Origin: Symsagittifera roscoffensis
Lineage: Eukaryota > Xenacoelomorpha > Acoela > Convolutidae
DNA length: 64,000 nt
Direction of reading: 5' to 3'
NCBI RefSeq assembly: GCF_963678635.1
Contig: NC_087066.1
Location: 47,093,129-47,157,128 of the forward strand
Part shown: positions 53,901 to 62,930 of the stretch, in pieces
Numbering within the stretch: position 1 is the stretch's first letter
Layout: every line of letters starts with the position of its first letter
Position numbers and translations under genes: made by a program
Notes under the pieces: generated by a model
Told to the model about the DNA's origin: nothing
Databases searched by the model: none
What the model saw: the letters and a program-made list of their open reading frames with translations, nothing else

Positions 53901-56731
53901 AATTTTCAAAACTACCAAGTAATTTAGCATACTACACTAAAAAATTAAATACGAACTGTATCTCTGCTAATGTTTTGTTTTTGGTTTCAGATGTACCTAC
54001 ATATCTTCGATAACCCGCACAAAGAAGAAGTTATCGACGAATGTGAGTTATATATATCCACAGTATTTATGAAACGACCCTCTCACCATCTAAAGTGTCG
54101 CCTATTTGGTACTATTTTATGTCGTTCATTTTAATCAAAATAGGGTCTTTATGGTGCTTTGAGAGAGCACAGAAAATCAGTTTGGTCGTCCTAAAAAATG
54201 GTCAAATTTTTTTGAGAATCTCCCCGTTACGGAAAATTTCTAGATCTGAGCCAGTGTCAAAGAAAGTATATATATTTTATCCTCTAATTCATACCAAGAA
54301 ATTTTGAGAGATCGTCAAATTCATGATATTCATTTTCTTCTTGAAAGAATTGTTATATGTTATTTTCGACACTTGTAAAACTACACTTAACGGTTGGAAT
54401 TTCAAAGTGTTGATGAATTTTACTCATTACTTGTATAGGTCGTCTTGTTTTTTGTTTTGATTTTTCGTGGTTTGAATTTGATTTTGAGTTCAATTCAAAT
54501 TCATTTGCTGAAAGAAAGGCAAACTACTTTCGAACAGCAAAAGTTCAAATGGCTTAAAAATGTGAATTACTTTAGTTTCTTCGTATCATTCTGTTTTTTA
54601 ATAGGGTTAGTTTTATGAAAAAAGTCAAACGAAAGATTCTTAAATTTATAAAGCTTAAATTAGTATGTCCAGTTTGTTTTTCCGAAAATCGGAAATTGAA
54701 AGATTGGAAAAAAGTGAATCATTTCTTTTCGGTTTTCCTTGACTTTTTTCCATTATCTGTTGGCTATTGTTTCTACTCTTAACTGAATAGCGTATGAATG
54801 GCTTTAGCCAAGCTTTCCCTTACGGAATTGAAGAAACTAAGGAAGAAGCAGGAAAAAGAGGCGAAAAAAGCAGAAGATCAGCGGAAGAAGGAAGAGGAAG
54901 AGAGACAAAAACAGCTGCAGAAACAGAGAAAGGAGGACGGAGACGCAGAGGGACCGACCTTTGCGGAACTGATCCCGAGTAAACTGGAGAGACCCGAAGA
55001 CCCCCTGCACGAGGCAGAGGCATTCCTGAAGCCGCTGTTGACTTACGGAGACAAGTGCATCAACACGCATTTGTTGGCATTCGAAGTGTACTTCAGAAAA
55101 GGTGAAAAAATTATTTCGTTTGTCATATTTTTCTATCACGGATTTTAATAATCGCAGAAGAAAAGTTTCAAATTTTGTGTTTCAAATGTTTTAGACGTTT
55201 AATATCGACGTTAAAATAAAAATTGAAGTCTCTTATTTTAATGACGATCTTCAGCGTTGAGAAAAATTTTACATCTGATGTTCAAATTGTTCTCAATTTT
55301 TGATTTTGATTCTGAAGATCTAAAATAGTTTTATGGTTGAGTGGATTGCAATTTTGGTGTGTTTACAGAGAAGGTTCTTTTGATGCTACGGTCACTAAAA
55401 CGAGCTTATGTACTGGACCCGAAAAACGCTCAACTCTATGTCTGCATCGTTAAATTTGCACTCTTCGTACAGAAGTCGCGCAACACGGACGAAATCCTGC
55501 AGCAGGTCATAACTAGCCAATCAGAGGCCTTCTTACCAACAACCAATGAGCTTCAAGCATCAAATGAACGTTTCATTGAGGAGCATTCAGAATCATTGCC
55601 ACATTACTCGTCAGGTATGTATGAAAATGGTCATATTATACTATCAACCAAACATTGTATCTTCAGTCGGAAAATATCAAGTATATGAGTCGGAAAAATA
55701 TCATTTGTATTGTAGGTTATCATTCCATATTTAGATAATTTATAATCAATTATCAAATTGATTGTCCAAGAAACCTTTGCATTCTAAGTTATTTTTTCAG
55801 GATTGCGCGTCAAACTTCTATTGGAAAAGGAAAGCCCCGAAGATCTAATTGAAACACTCATAAATGCAATTCCAGCTAAGAAGTCCTCATTGAAGGTAAA
55901 AATGGTATACAACTTTTTTGATTATTTGCAGTTTCCAAGTATCACTTCCTTGAGCTCTTAGTTATTGTTCCAACCGCGTCACTGGAAAGTGAAGTGAAGG
56001 AATTATGGATTAGCCTATTTTTTGTCGCCAAATTAAGAAAGCTCGTAGTTTGTCAAGAGTAGTATCATATTAAAGCCCTTTCAGCCGTGATTTGGATTTC
56101 AAAATGAAATCGAAAAAGTTGTCTCAGATTTAAGAAAAATTGTTTTGGTTGTTATCATTTTTCAAACTAAATGACACGAAGTTTACGAGAATAACATTAA
56201 CTCTCAATTCTAAAAAATTTTAACACCAATTTAGTTAATATGATCTCTAATTTGTATAATTTACTCATTTCATTTGCTAATTTTTTAATAAAAAATTTTG
56301 TCGAAAAAATGATTTTTTTAAAGTTTTTAGTCTTAGAAAACTTTCTGATTTTCGAGTTTTTTTTTATTTCAATCGTTGCAGTCGGAAAACATGTGCTAAT
56401 TGCACAACAGCGGGCTATCCTTGTTGTGTTCTAGGATTCCCTTGAGCTTTTCGACCTGATATGCGGGAGCCCGGCTATTTTTGGAGCTGTTTCGGATGCT
56501 TTGAAAGTTCGTGTCAGTGAAGCGTTCGCAGCTAAACACCCCCTATCAACATGCTTCAACCACCCAAACAACGAAAGCTTACTAACATCTGCTGTGAACG
56601 GCGCAGTGAACTCGTCTGAACATTTAGCAAACGGGAAAATGGAGCCTGATGAGATCGAGCAACTAAAAAGCAGCAATATTATAGCGAACACCAACCACAC
56701 AATTTTGACGAACGGAACTACAGCAAATTGA
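38851..56731 (+). CDS. NAA15: NatA auxiliary subunit NAA15 (16 coding exons)
   Basis: NAA15 anchors the NatA complex to the ribosome and shapes the active site of catalytic NAA10, giving co-translational acetylation of nascent N-termini that start with Ser, Ala, Thr, Gly, Cys or Val. It acts in the cytosol. Joining exons 38851-38913, 38983-39067, 39145-39338, 39450-39653, 39754-39895, 45756-45981, 46242-46341, 46443-46521, 49003-49169, 52905-53057, 53488-53766, 53991-54042, 54808-55101, 55369-55614, 55801-55895 and 56435-56731 gives 2676 nt (891 aa plus stop), all with GT-AG borders and consistent phases. The human protein has 866 aa. TPR-type helices cover most of the length ([40 protein letters not shown]). 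The conserved charged segment [20 protein letters not shown] follows exon 12. The C-terminus (exon 16) is divergent. No stop or frameshift is seen, so it is likely functional. Confidence 0.95.
38983..39067 (+). CDS. NAA15: NAA15 exon 2
   Basis: The acceptor is TTTTGTCTAG and the donor GTATGT. It encodes [20 protein letters not shown] and the NPNCAQHG loop, the first TPR helix pair. Confidence 0.95.
39145..39338 (+). CDS. NAA15: NAA15 exon 3
   Basis: The acceptor is GTTGTTCTAG and the donor GTAAAA. It encodes [28 protein letters not shown] and ALKWDK, strongly conserved TPR sequence. Confidence 0.97.
39450..39653 (+). CDS. NAA15: NAA15 exon 4
   Basis: The acceptor is GTTATAG and the donor GTTTGT. 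It encodes [31 protein letters not shown] and [11 protein letters not shown]. Confidence 0.97.
39754..39895 (+). CDS. NAA15: NAA15 exon 5
   Basis: The acceptor is ATTCCAG. The donor chosen is the perfect GTGAGT at 39896, phase 1, because the downstream GTATGT at 39931 would put exon 6 out of frame. It encodes [21 protein letters not shown] decayed copy of this exon lies at 41035-41165. Confidence 0.9.
41035..41165 (+). pseudogene. Degenerate duplicate of NAA15 exon 5 in intron 5
   Basis: The sequence from TTATCAATTTCAGGAAAGAA to CTCTGAAGCACCT parallels exon 5 and its acceptor (39741-39845) at roughly four of five bases, including the flanking intron bases AACCAAAC. It contains in-frame TAG codons (from TTTTAGTGTAG) and lacks the exon end, so it is not a usable alternative exon. 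Confidence 0.85.
41165..42150 (+). repeat. Decayed tandem repeat C in intron 5
   Basis: Units of roughly 150-180 bp each contain, in order, AAAAACTACCCTCCCAAATCTGA (in part), TTGAG/GGTTCAATCAAAAG, a variable GAAGCTCC..GC segment, GCGGCTATGCC/GCGGCTAAGCC and GCACAAAAAGTTAT.GTCC. About six units can be followed, highly diverged. The same unit recurs at 51340-52000. Confidence 0.65.
42775..44055 (-). mobile_element. 5'-truncated non-LTR retrotransposon (LINE)
   Basis: On the minus strand an RT domain runs from about 44053 to 43104. On its 3' side it is followed by the C-terminal segment (43085-42882), a short 3' UTR and a (TAA)n-type tail, seen on the plus strand as ATTATTATT at about 42778-42797. 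The 5' end is truncated inside the RT domain, as expected from incomplete target-primed reverse transcription. A TAA-repeat tail is known for the I clade, which makes that clade a candidate. Confidence 0.8.
43104..44053 (-). pseudogene. LINE reverse transcriptase fragment
   Basis: About 315 codons. The order of non-LTR RT blocks is clear: [38 protein letters not shown] (first Asp), [31 protein letters not shown] (ADD pair, Cys in place of Ala/Tyr context), and [17 protein letters not shown] (thumb). No stop occurs inside 43104-43955; upstream codons to 44053 are open but lack a start. The frame ends at 43104, and related C-terminal sequence ([20 protein letters not shown], 43085-42882) continues after a stop. 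The endonuclease and ORF1 are missing. Confidence 0.85.
45756..45981 (+). CDS. NAA15: NAA15 exon 6
   Basis: The acceptor is TTGTTTTAG and the donor GTTGGT. It encodes [31 protein letters not shown] and [15 protein letters not shown]. It is preceded by the 5.9-kb intron 5. Confidence 0.93.
46242..46341 (+). CDS. NAA15: NAA15 exon 7
   Basis: The acceptor is TTCGTGTAG and the donor GTAATT. It encodes [20 protein letters not shown] and [14 protein letters not shown], matching the conserved G-x-P-x-x-F region. Confidence 0.95.
46443..46521 (+). CDS. NAA15: NAA15 exon 8
   Basis: The acceptor is TTTATCAG and the donor GTAAGT. It encodes [20 protein letters not shown] and HESDT, the variable linker before the PPTTLLW-like segment. 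Confidence 0.85.
47115..47360 (+). repeat. Dispersed repeat B, copy 2
   Basis: Second copy of the element seen at 38018-38335, lying in intron 8 of NAA15 in the same orientation. Confidence 0.55.
48180..48600 (+). repeat. Dispersed repeat D, composite copy in intron 8
   Basis: The left module has GTGAAGACTCTTATATAGGT, a T-run ending CAGG and a GATGTGCA core. The middle is GTTCAATTGAAATTCATCTG. The right module has GGTCCAGTTTTCTCAAGTTG and AATCGTTCTAAAATTTCAAA. The same order occurs at 62490-62930. Confidence 0.75.
49003..49169 (+). CDS. NAA15: NAA15 exon 9
   Basis: The acceptor is GGGTTTTTTAAG and the donor GTTTGT. It encodes [20 protein letters not shown] and [20 protein letters not shown], the best conserved TPR of the protein. 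An out-of-frame ORF covers the same bases. Confidence 0.96.
49170..52904 (+). other. NAA15 intron 9 (3.7 kb)
   Basis: Contains right modules of repeat D (49477-49562 and 52652-52770), a second block of tandem repeat C (51340-52000) and otherwise unremarkable AT-rich sequence. No gene is seen; short ORFs such as 50509-50712 lack any recognisable feature. Confidence 0.7.
51340..52000 (+). repeat. Decayed tandem repeat C in intron 9
   Basis: About four units similar to the intron-5 block: CCTCTCAAATCTGATA/GAG, GGTTCAATCAAAA, GAAGCATATTTG, AAAAGTTAT.GCC and GGAAAAGTCAAATTTT recur in order. Confidence 0.6.
52905..53057 (+). CDS. NAA15: NAA15 exon 10
   Basis: The acceptor is TGTTTGTAG and the donor GTTCGT. 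It encodes [20 protein letters not shown] and MCSKFTR. Confidence 0.97.
53488..53766 (+). CDS. NAA15: NAA15 exon 11
   Basis: The acceptor is TTCCACGTAG and the donor GTATTG. It encodes [40 protein letters not shown] and LKLEDRIY. It is markedly GC-richer than its introns. Confidence 0.97.
53991..54042 (+). CDS. NAA15: NAA15 exon 12
   Basis: The acceptor is TTGGTTTCAG and the donor GTGAGT. It is a short exon encoding [17 protein letters not shown], the conserved Y-x-x-L/I-x-D-N-P segment. Confidence 0.93.
54480..54770 (+). repeat. Dispersed repeat D fragment in intron 12
   Basis: Has GAGTTCAATTCAAATTCATT, AAGGCAAACTACTTTCGAACAG and an eroded right module (AGGGTTAGTTTTATGAAAAAAG). Intron 12 (54043-54807) holds nothing else. 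Confidence 0.55.
54808..55101 (+). CDS. NAA15: NAA15 exon 13
   Basis: The acceptor is ATGGCTTTAG; the earlier AG at 54789-54790 would give a stop in phase. The donor is GTGAAA. It encodes the basic/acidic helix [14 protein letters not shown], then [20 protein letters not shown] and [10 protein letters not shown]. Confidence 0.93.
55369..55614 (+). CDS. NAA15: NAA15 exon 14
   Basis: The acceptor is GTGTTTACAG and the donor GTATGT. It encodes [20 protein letters not shown] and [14 protein letters not shown]. Confidence 0.95.
55801..55895 (+). CDS. NAA15: NAA15 exon 15
   Basis: The acceptor is ATTTTTTCAG and the donor GTAAAA. It encodes [20 protein letters not shown] and [12 protein letters not shown]. 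Confidence 0.9.
56435..56731 (+). CDS. NAA15: NAA15 exon 16 (terminal)
   Basis: The acceptor is TTGTGTTCTAG. It encodes [20 protein letters not shown] and a C-terminal tail that is Asn/Ser-rich and poorly conserved. The stop is TGA at 56729-56731. Confidence 0.88.
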   Translation, partial: DSLELFDLICGSPAIFGAVSDALKVRVSEAFAAKHPLSTCFNHPNNESLLTSAVNGAVNSSEHLANGKMEPDEIEQLKSSNIIANTNHTILTNGTTAN

Positions 56732-56866
56732 AAAAAGAGAAGAAAAATCTATTGTTAAGTGATTGAAGTTCATTTTGTTTGGAGAGAATTCATTCTTGAG
56801 TTGCTTTAAAATGTATAATTTTCAATCTAACAGGCTTCATATTTCTACTATATTTGCTATTATCAC

Positions 56867-56872
56867 ATTAAA
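56867..56872 (+). terminator. Candidate polyadenylation signal of NAA15
   Basis: ATTAAA lies 136 bases after the NAA15 stop in an AT-rich 3' flank. It is the first signal-like hexamer I find after the stop. Confidence 0.5.
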
Positions 56873-57279
56873 TATTCAAATTTAACATGTTTCGTACTAA
56901 GCTAGGTATTAACCTCCAAAGACATTATTGAAAGGAATATGATAAAATGGCCGAAGATGACTTCGAACTAGGACGTTTTATTGAGGTCAAAACATGATGG
57001 TAAAAAAATTAAACCCATCTGCTTAAGAGCAATGAACGAAGTGAGTTCTCTAAATTATACTGGGCGACATTGAAAACGCATCATCAGAATTATTCAATTT
57101 TTCAGCTTGCTAATTTCTTTTTTTTTATTTCAACAGTGTGAAAAACTTGAAAGCTTTTTAATGAAAACTGTGAAACGGATGTCAAAAATGTGATTCCATT
57201 TTTCTGAAAGAGTTCATATAAATACCTTTTACTTGCATTTTAAAAGTTTAAATAAAAAGTTGTCTATTTGATCGAAACA
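56873..57279. other. Spacer between NAA15 and Tc1 remnant
   Basis: AT-rich, no gene or structured repeat seen. Confidence 0.4.
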
Positions 57280-57960
57280 AAAAATTGTGCGATATTTTAG
57301 AAAAATCTGTTCGAAATTGCAAAAAAGCGGGCGGGGAGTACAATATATCCTAAGCAACAGTAAGACGAGTTCTGAAAAGATACGGTTTACGTTGTCGTCG
57401 ACCGTATCGTGGAATGAAGTTGCTACAGGCCATAAAAGAGCAAGATTGGAATGGGCAAGAAGTGCTTTGAGTTGGAGAAGCAAGATTGGGCCAGAGTTCT
57501 TTTCTGGGACGAATGTAGGTTTGCTTTGAAGTCCGACGATCGAAGAGTTTTTCTGTATAGTAACAGGATCACGTCTGAACCCAAAAATGTTATTGAGTAT
57601 GAAAGATAGGCAAAAAATAAATCAAAGCAGAACTCAACCAAAACTCATTGAAGGAACTTTAAATGCACATAAAAACCTTGACGCGCTTTTTATTCCTGAA
57701 GCTCAACCATTCCTTCAAATGTCGCTAGATTTTATGGTTTTTCAACAAGAAAATGCAAGACCTCATACTGCCCAACTTGTTAAGCTGTTTTTCAGGGAAA
57801 TCAATATTACAAAAACTCCTTTTCCAGCAAACAGTCCGGACCTAAACCCAATCGAGTATCGATCGGAATATATGATGCAAAAAATTCGGGCGAAAAATCC
57901 TCGAAAACTGGCCTATTCTTTTGTTGATGTTTGAGTGAATGCACTTCTAGTTTTTCAATG
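57280..57960 (+). pseudogene. Tc1/mariner transposase, decayed
   Basis: Fragments in changing frames are: TVRRVLKRYGL (helix-turn-helix end, about 57358-57390), ARLEWARSALSW (about 57440-57475), DWARVLFWDECRFALKSDDR (first catalytic Asp at 57508-57510), MVFQQENARPHTAQLVKLFF (57735-57794) and PANSPDLNPIEY (57826-57861, third acidic residue Glu). In the middle motif Glu replaces the catalytic Asp normally found before NARPHTA. The N-terminal DNA-binding domain is mostly absent. Terminal inverted repeats were not identified. Confidence 0.85.
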
Positions 57961-58194
57961 CAAAGACCTATACAATTATTCATTCAAGCAAAAGGAGGAC
58001 ACACGGTACTTATTAGCAAGAAATTTGGTTCGTTTGAATATGTATTTGCTGAAAGACTTTTTTTATGTTGCGTTTTCAATGTCGCCCGGTATAGGCGTCT
58101 TGCTGATTATTTTTTTAAGGAATAAGTCTGTAAATGTGTTCACGCTCACTTTTGATTTTGCGCTCTTCGACTTGTGGTTTCTTTTTAAGTTCAG

Positions 58195-58530
58195 TGCTAT
58201 TCCATTGTTAAAAGTAAGGCAAACTCCGTTTTCGAAAAACAAATGTAGAGGTCACGAAAAACGTGGTTGTTTTCTAATTTCGAAAATGGAAATTAATTAT
58301 CAGATTTCCCAGCTAAATTAAAGTTTTACCTATTGATCCAGGTTACCCAAACTTGGTTAATTTTAATACAAAACTGTCGATCATAAATTATTCTACAAGT
58401 TGAAAAGGCTTCAAAGTCATCTATTTTTTCTTCGAAATTCAAAATTTGAAGGTTTTTCAAAAAATAAATCCGTTTTTATTTTCAGTTTTCTTGCGTTCAT
58501 TACTCTCTTCCATCTGTCATTTGGCTATGT
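58195..58530 (+). repeat. Dispersed repeat D copy
   Basis: Has GGCAAACTCCGTTTTCGAA, CGAAAATGGAAATTAATTA, TACCTATTGATCCAGGTTAC, TAAATTATTCTACAAGTTGA and CATCTATTTTTTCTTCGAAA in the family order. Confidence 0.7.
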
Positions 58531-59294
58531 TTTAAAAATGCAGTCTCTGGGAATGAATCAAAACGTTTTGATTGAATAGTTTTGAAAAATGTTCTTACGA
58601 TTGTTTTAATCTTTTTTTTTCAAGAAGTATGATGCCCTTTTAGCCGTGGTTCGAGCTGCAATAAAAAATTTGAAGGAACATTTTCTCAGTGTTGAAAAAA
58701 CGCGGATAGAAGTTTTGGCTTTTCAGACTAATGCAGAGTGAAGAGTAGATGAATTTGGGCTGTAGTTATTTTTAACTTCTTTCATTAGCTACGTTTCAGA
58801 TCTCACTACCTGCTCTCCCCGATAAAACGACCAGCGACTAGAATTTGCAAAAAGAACATATTCGTGTACTTTAGGCTGCTCTTTGGACTGGTGGTTTTTA
58901 TCCTTTTTGGAGCGGCAGTATATAAATTTAAAATGTGAGAAGTTATTTTTTTCAGTGTTGTTTTCCAAGAATATTTTTTGTCTTTGTAAGTGTCGGTGGA
59001 CGTAGTTCTGACTCTTATATGTTTCGTGATAATTTTCAGGCGAAATCTTAAAATATACTCGCGCTCAAATTTACTTTTTTTTTTGCGGCGTGGCTTTTGA
59101 TTTCATTTCAATTGTAGTTCAGTTTCTTTGTTAAAAAGAAGGCAAACTCCACTACCGAAAAGGGAAAGTGTATAAGTCACGAAAAACGTGATTGACTGTT
59201 TATTTCGAAAATGGAATTTATATATCAGATTTCCCAGCGAAACAAATAAAATATACTTATTGATCAGTTTTCTCAAATTAGGTTAGTTTAATTA

Positions 59295-59660
59295 AGAGTT
59301 ATGAGCGTAGTGATCACTCTTATTTAGGTCTTGGTGATTTTTTTGTTTTTTTTTTCAGGATAAAGTCTTAAAATTATTACGCGCTCAATTTTGATTTTTC
59401 GCGGTTTGACTGTTGATTTTTTCAAGTTCTGTTCATTTCCTTTATTAAAAGGAAGGCAAACTCCATTATCGAACAGCGAAAGTGTAAAGTTCACAAAAAA
59501 CGTGATCGTCTTCTACTTTCGAAAATGGAATAAAAAAATGCCTATTGATCCAGTTTTCTCAAACTGGGTTAATATTATCGAATAAAAGCCAATCATTATT
59601 TGTTCTAGAAGTTCAAAGAGCTTCAAGGGCTTCTTTTTTTCTTTGAACTTTGTAAGTTGA
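59295..59660 (+). repeat. Dispersed repeat D copy (fullest)
   Basis: Begins with the AAGAGT..TGAGCGTAGTGATCACTCTTA segment, followed by GGTCTTGGTGATTTTTTTG, CGCTCAATTTTGATTTTTCG, AAGGAAGGCAAACTCCATTA, CGTGATCGTCTTCTACTTTC and the right module CTATTGATCCAGTTTTCTCA. Confidence 0.7.
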
Positions 59661-60314
59661 GGTGTTTTTGATGCCGAAAGCGTAGAAAATTATCCCGCAT
59701 TGAAATTGCTGCAAATTGAATTTTGGTCGTCTAATTTGGGCTCATTATTTTTCTATACGACTCAAGTTTTATCAAAACTATTTTATGTTAGCTGGTGGGG
59801 GCGAAACAATATGGCTCAAATTTAATAGTTTTTCAAAATTTTCTGTAACAGAACTATTTGAGGGCCTTATACAGGGCAGTCACTGTTTTTGAGGCTTTGA
59901 TCTGATATACGAGCAGTCTCGTATAATGCATATAAAAAGCGCCAAAGTTGAATAGATGTTGAGGTTCTTGAGGCTATTCTGTTTTTATGCCATCTGAAAG
60001 GTATTGATGTTCTGAGCAAAACATTAGCAAATATTCAACACGTGATTATGTTGTGCGGGTTTATGGGGCTTTATAAATGGCCAATTGATTTAATTTGGAG
60101 TAATTCGTAAAAGCGATGATTTAATCTGTCCCAATCTATTATATATTTAAATGCGAGCTTCACTATCTTGCCATGTTTAAGCTTTTCAATGCGATTCTTG
60201 CCTCCAAATATGACTGTTTCCAAGATGTGTCGTTTGTTTGGTCATTTTGTTAGGTGAGGCTCTGTAAAGGGACTCCCAGGGGTTGCAATTTTGCCCTCCA
60301 AATGTGACTGCTCA

Positions 60315-62598
60315 AATCCTTGTAGTTTTCGAGATATGACGTTTTTTGTGATTTTTTAAAAATTTTTGAGAGAACTTAAATTTGAAGTTGCTCAAAGTTT
60401 GAAATTACCAACCCTGTAATTGGGTGCTGTCAGAGGTTCGTTTTGTGCTAGTTGAATTGAAGCAAGATATTTAGTCCTATTAATAAGTTCTAGGCATGAA
60501 ACATATCGATTGCACTCTAAACAGCTTGTAGCTGAAGTTTCATAGCTGAGCAGTTCAAGTGCTTCAATTTAGCTTGAGTTTGCGAAGTGGAACTTCGTCG
60601 CGTGCAACTATTCATACGCGTTGAAATTTAGTGACTTAGGCGTAAACGTCTAGAGTTGTCTTCAAAATATACATAAACACAAAACAAATAAAGTTTCAAT
60701 ATTTTGCACCATAAATTTCAATTAATTTCGAAAGTTTTTTGCAGGAGTTATGCTAAATACGGCTTCCTAAACTAATTAAGAGTAATGAACGTTGTGAAGA
60801 CTCTTTTATAGGTCTTGCTAATTTCTTTTATAGGAAAAAGTTTTATGTGCATAAAAGTCTAATAATTACAGATGTGCAGTTAATCCTTGTAGTTTTCGAG
60901 ATATGACGTTTTTTGTGATTTTTTTAAAAATTTTTGAGAGAACTTAAATTTGAAGTTGCTCAAAGTTTGAAATTACCAACCCTGTAATTGGCCGCTGTCA
61001 GAGGTTCGTTTTGTGCTAGTTGAATTGAAGCAAGATATTTAGTCCTATTAATAAGTTCTAGGCATGAAACATATCGATTGCACTCTAAACAGCTTGTAGC
61101 TGAAGTTTCATAGCTGAGCAGTTCAAGTGCTTCAATTTAGCTTGAGTTTGCGAAGTGGAACTTCGTCGCGTGCAACTATTCATACGCGTTGAAATTTAGT
61201 GACTTAGGCGTAAACGTCTAGAGTTGTCTTCAAAATATACATAAACACAAAACAAGTAAAAAAGTTTCAATATTTTGCACCATAAATTTCAATTAATTTC
61301 GAAAGTTTTTTGCAGGAGTTATGCTAAATACGCTTGCTTCCTAAACTAATTAAGAGTAATGAACGTTGTGAAGACTCTTTTATAGGTCTTGCTAATTTCT
61401 TTTATAGGAAAAAGTTTTATGTGCATAAAAGTCTAATAATTACAGATGTGCAGTTAATCCTTGTAGTTTTCGAGATATGACGTTTTTTGTGATTTTTTTT
61501 AAAATTTTTGAGAGAACTTAAATTTGAAGTTGCAGAAAGTTTGAAATTACCAACCCTGTAATTGGGTGCTGTCAGAGGTTCGTTTTGTGCTAGTTGAATT
61601 GAAGCAAGATATTTAGTCCTATTAATAAGTTCTAGGCATGAAACATATCGATTGCACTCTAAACAGCTTGTAGCTGAAGTTTCATAGCTGAGCAGTTCAA
61701 GTGCTTCAATTTAGCTTGAGTTTGCGAAGTGGAACTTCGTCGCGTTAAATGGTATCTGATAAATCTAGTACTTTGGCAAATAAGGGGTGTAAATGGTTTT
61801 CATACATTGGCATTGGTCTTTTTTTGTGCTGGAAAAGGATTTTTGAGCCCTTATGCAGCATGTTTTTTTTGCTTTTTTAGAAAAAAAATTCCAGAAGATT
61901 CCGAAGTATATTAGCTTTGTTCATTCAGCAAGGCCAGTAGCACGTAACACCTGAAATAAGTGGCCGCTTGGAGTATTGCATTAACTTCATAAAGATGAAA
62001 TTAGATGATGTTTAGTACTTAACAAATGTATTAACATGAATAAAGCAATTGTTTTGCTTTTTTTGGAAGTCAGATTTGATCTGGCAGTAGAAAAGTGCAA
62101 TCATGTAAACGCACTCGAAAAGTTTTTTCTGAGGAATAGTTTTTCTTTCATTCAAGGAACGGCAGAACCTTGATATTCAATTTGATTCCTATCGTAATAT
62201 AATGGGAGTTATAGACAAGGATAGCCGGTTGCTGTGCAAGTAGCACTGAATGTTTCAACCACATTCTCAGAAAAAAATTCTTCGAGTTAGTGTTTTTCTT
62301 GTACGTTGCGTGTTGATGCAACTATTCATACGCGTTGAAATTTAGTGACTTAGGCGTAAACGTCTAGAGTTGTCTTCAAAATATACATGAACACAAAACA
62401 AGTAAAAAAGTTTCAATATTTTGCACCATAAATTTCAATTAATTTCGAAAGTTTTTTGCAGGAGTTATGCTAAATACGGCTTCCTAAACTAATTAAGAGT
62501 AATGAACGTTGTGAAGACTCTTTTATAGGTCTTGCTAATTTCTTTTATAGGAAAAAGTTTTATGTGCATAAAAGTCTAATAATTACAGATGTGCAGTT
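60315..62598 (+). repeat. Three-copy 570-bp tandem array
   Basis: The units start at AATCCTTGTAGTTTTCGAGA (60315, 60882 and 61456), i.e. periods of 567 and 574 bp. Units 1 and 2 are nearly identical, with a few substitutions and short indels such as the T-run length near 60355/60925. Each unit contains a short inverted CGAAGTGGAACTTCG. The third unit is split by an insertion at 61746-62317 and then continues to about 62598, where the array ends in repeat D sequence. Confidence 0.9.
61746..62317. mobile_element. 572-bp insertion splitting the third repeat unit
   Basis: Comparison with units 1 and 2, where GCG TGCAACTATTC is continuous (about 60600 and 61152), shows that unit 3 is opened between GCGT and GCAAC by 572 bases of unrelated sequence. 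I see no long terminal repeats, target duplication beyond one T, or ORF with a recognisable product (an ORF at 61729-61914 is open by chance). It is presumably a small non-autonomous element or a captured fragment. Confidence 0.7.
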
Positions 62599-62930
62599 AA
62601 GTGTATATGCACTTTTTGAGTTCAATTGAAGTTCATCTGCTGAAAGTGACGTAAGTAACGCTCTCCGAATACGAACTGAATAAAAACAACGTTCCAGCTG
62701 AATAAAACGTTGTTCAGCTGGAACGTTCCAAATAGATTTCCAGCTGAATAAAAACTTTTCCTGTTGTTCCAGTTCTTTCAAGTTGGGTTAATGTTATCAA
62801 AAAAGCGCCGGTCATAAATCGTTCTAGAATTTCAAAGAGCTTAAAGGGCATCTATTTTTTTCTTTGATATTCGAAAGTTGAGATTTTTTCAACAGAGTTT
62901 TTTTATGTTAACTTGCGTTCATTACGCTTT
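62490..62930 (+). repeat. Dispersed repeat D copy at array end
   Basis: The order is AGAGTAATGAACGTTGTGAA, GTGCATAAAAGTCTAATAAT, TGAGTTCAATTGAAGTTCAT, a 20-bp inverted pair CAGCTGAATAAAACGTTGTT region, then TCAAGTTGGGTTAATGTTAT. It closely parallels 48180-48600. Confidence 0.75.

Larger units (their letters stand above)
57961..60314. other. Repeat-rich AT-rich region downstream of Tc1
   Basis: No gene. Copies of repeat D modules lie at about 58195-58530, 59115-59290 and 59295-59660. A further repeat-A-like segment (TATCTTGCCATGTTTAAGC) at about 60160 resembles 35508. Confidence 0.5.

Noticed and set aside
54791-54807. Earlier acceptor GAATAG for NAA15 exon 13
   Set aside because: Puts a TAG in frame after five codons. 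The AG at 54806-54807 restores the conserved reading.
57935-58321. 128-codon ORF after the Tc1 remnant
   Set aside because: Only the first residues relate to the transposase tail. The rest is repeat D sequence.
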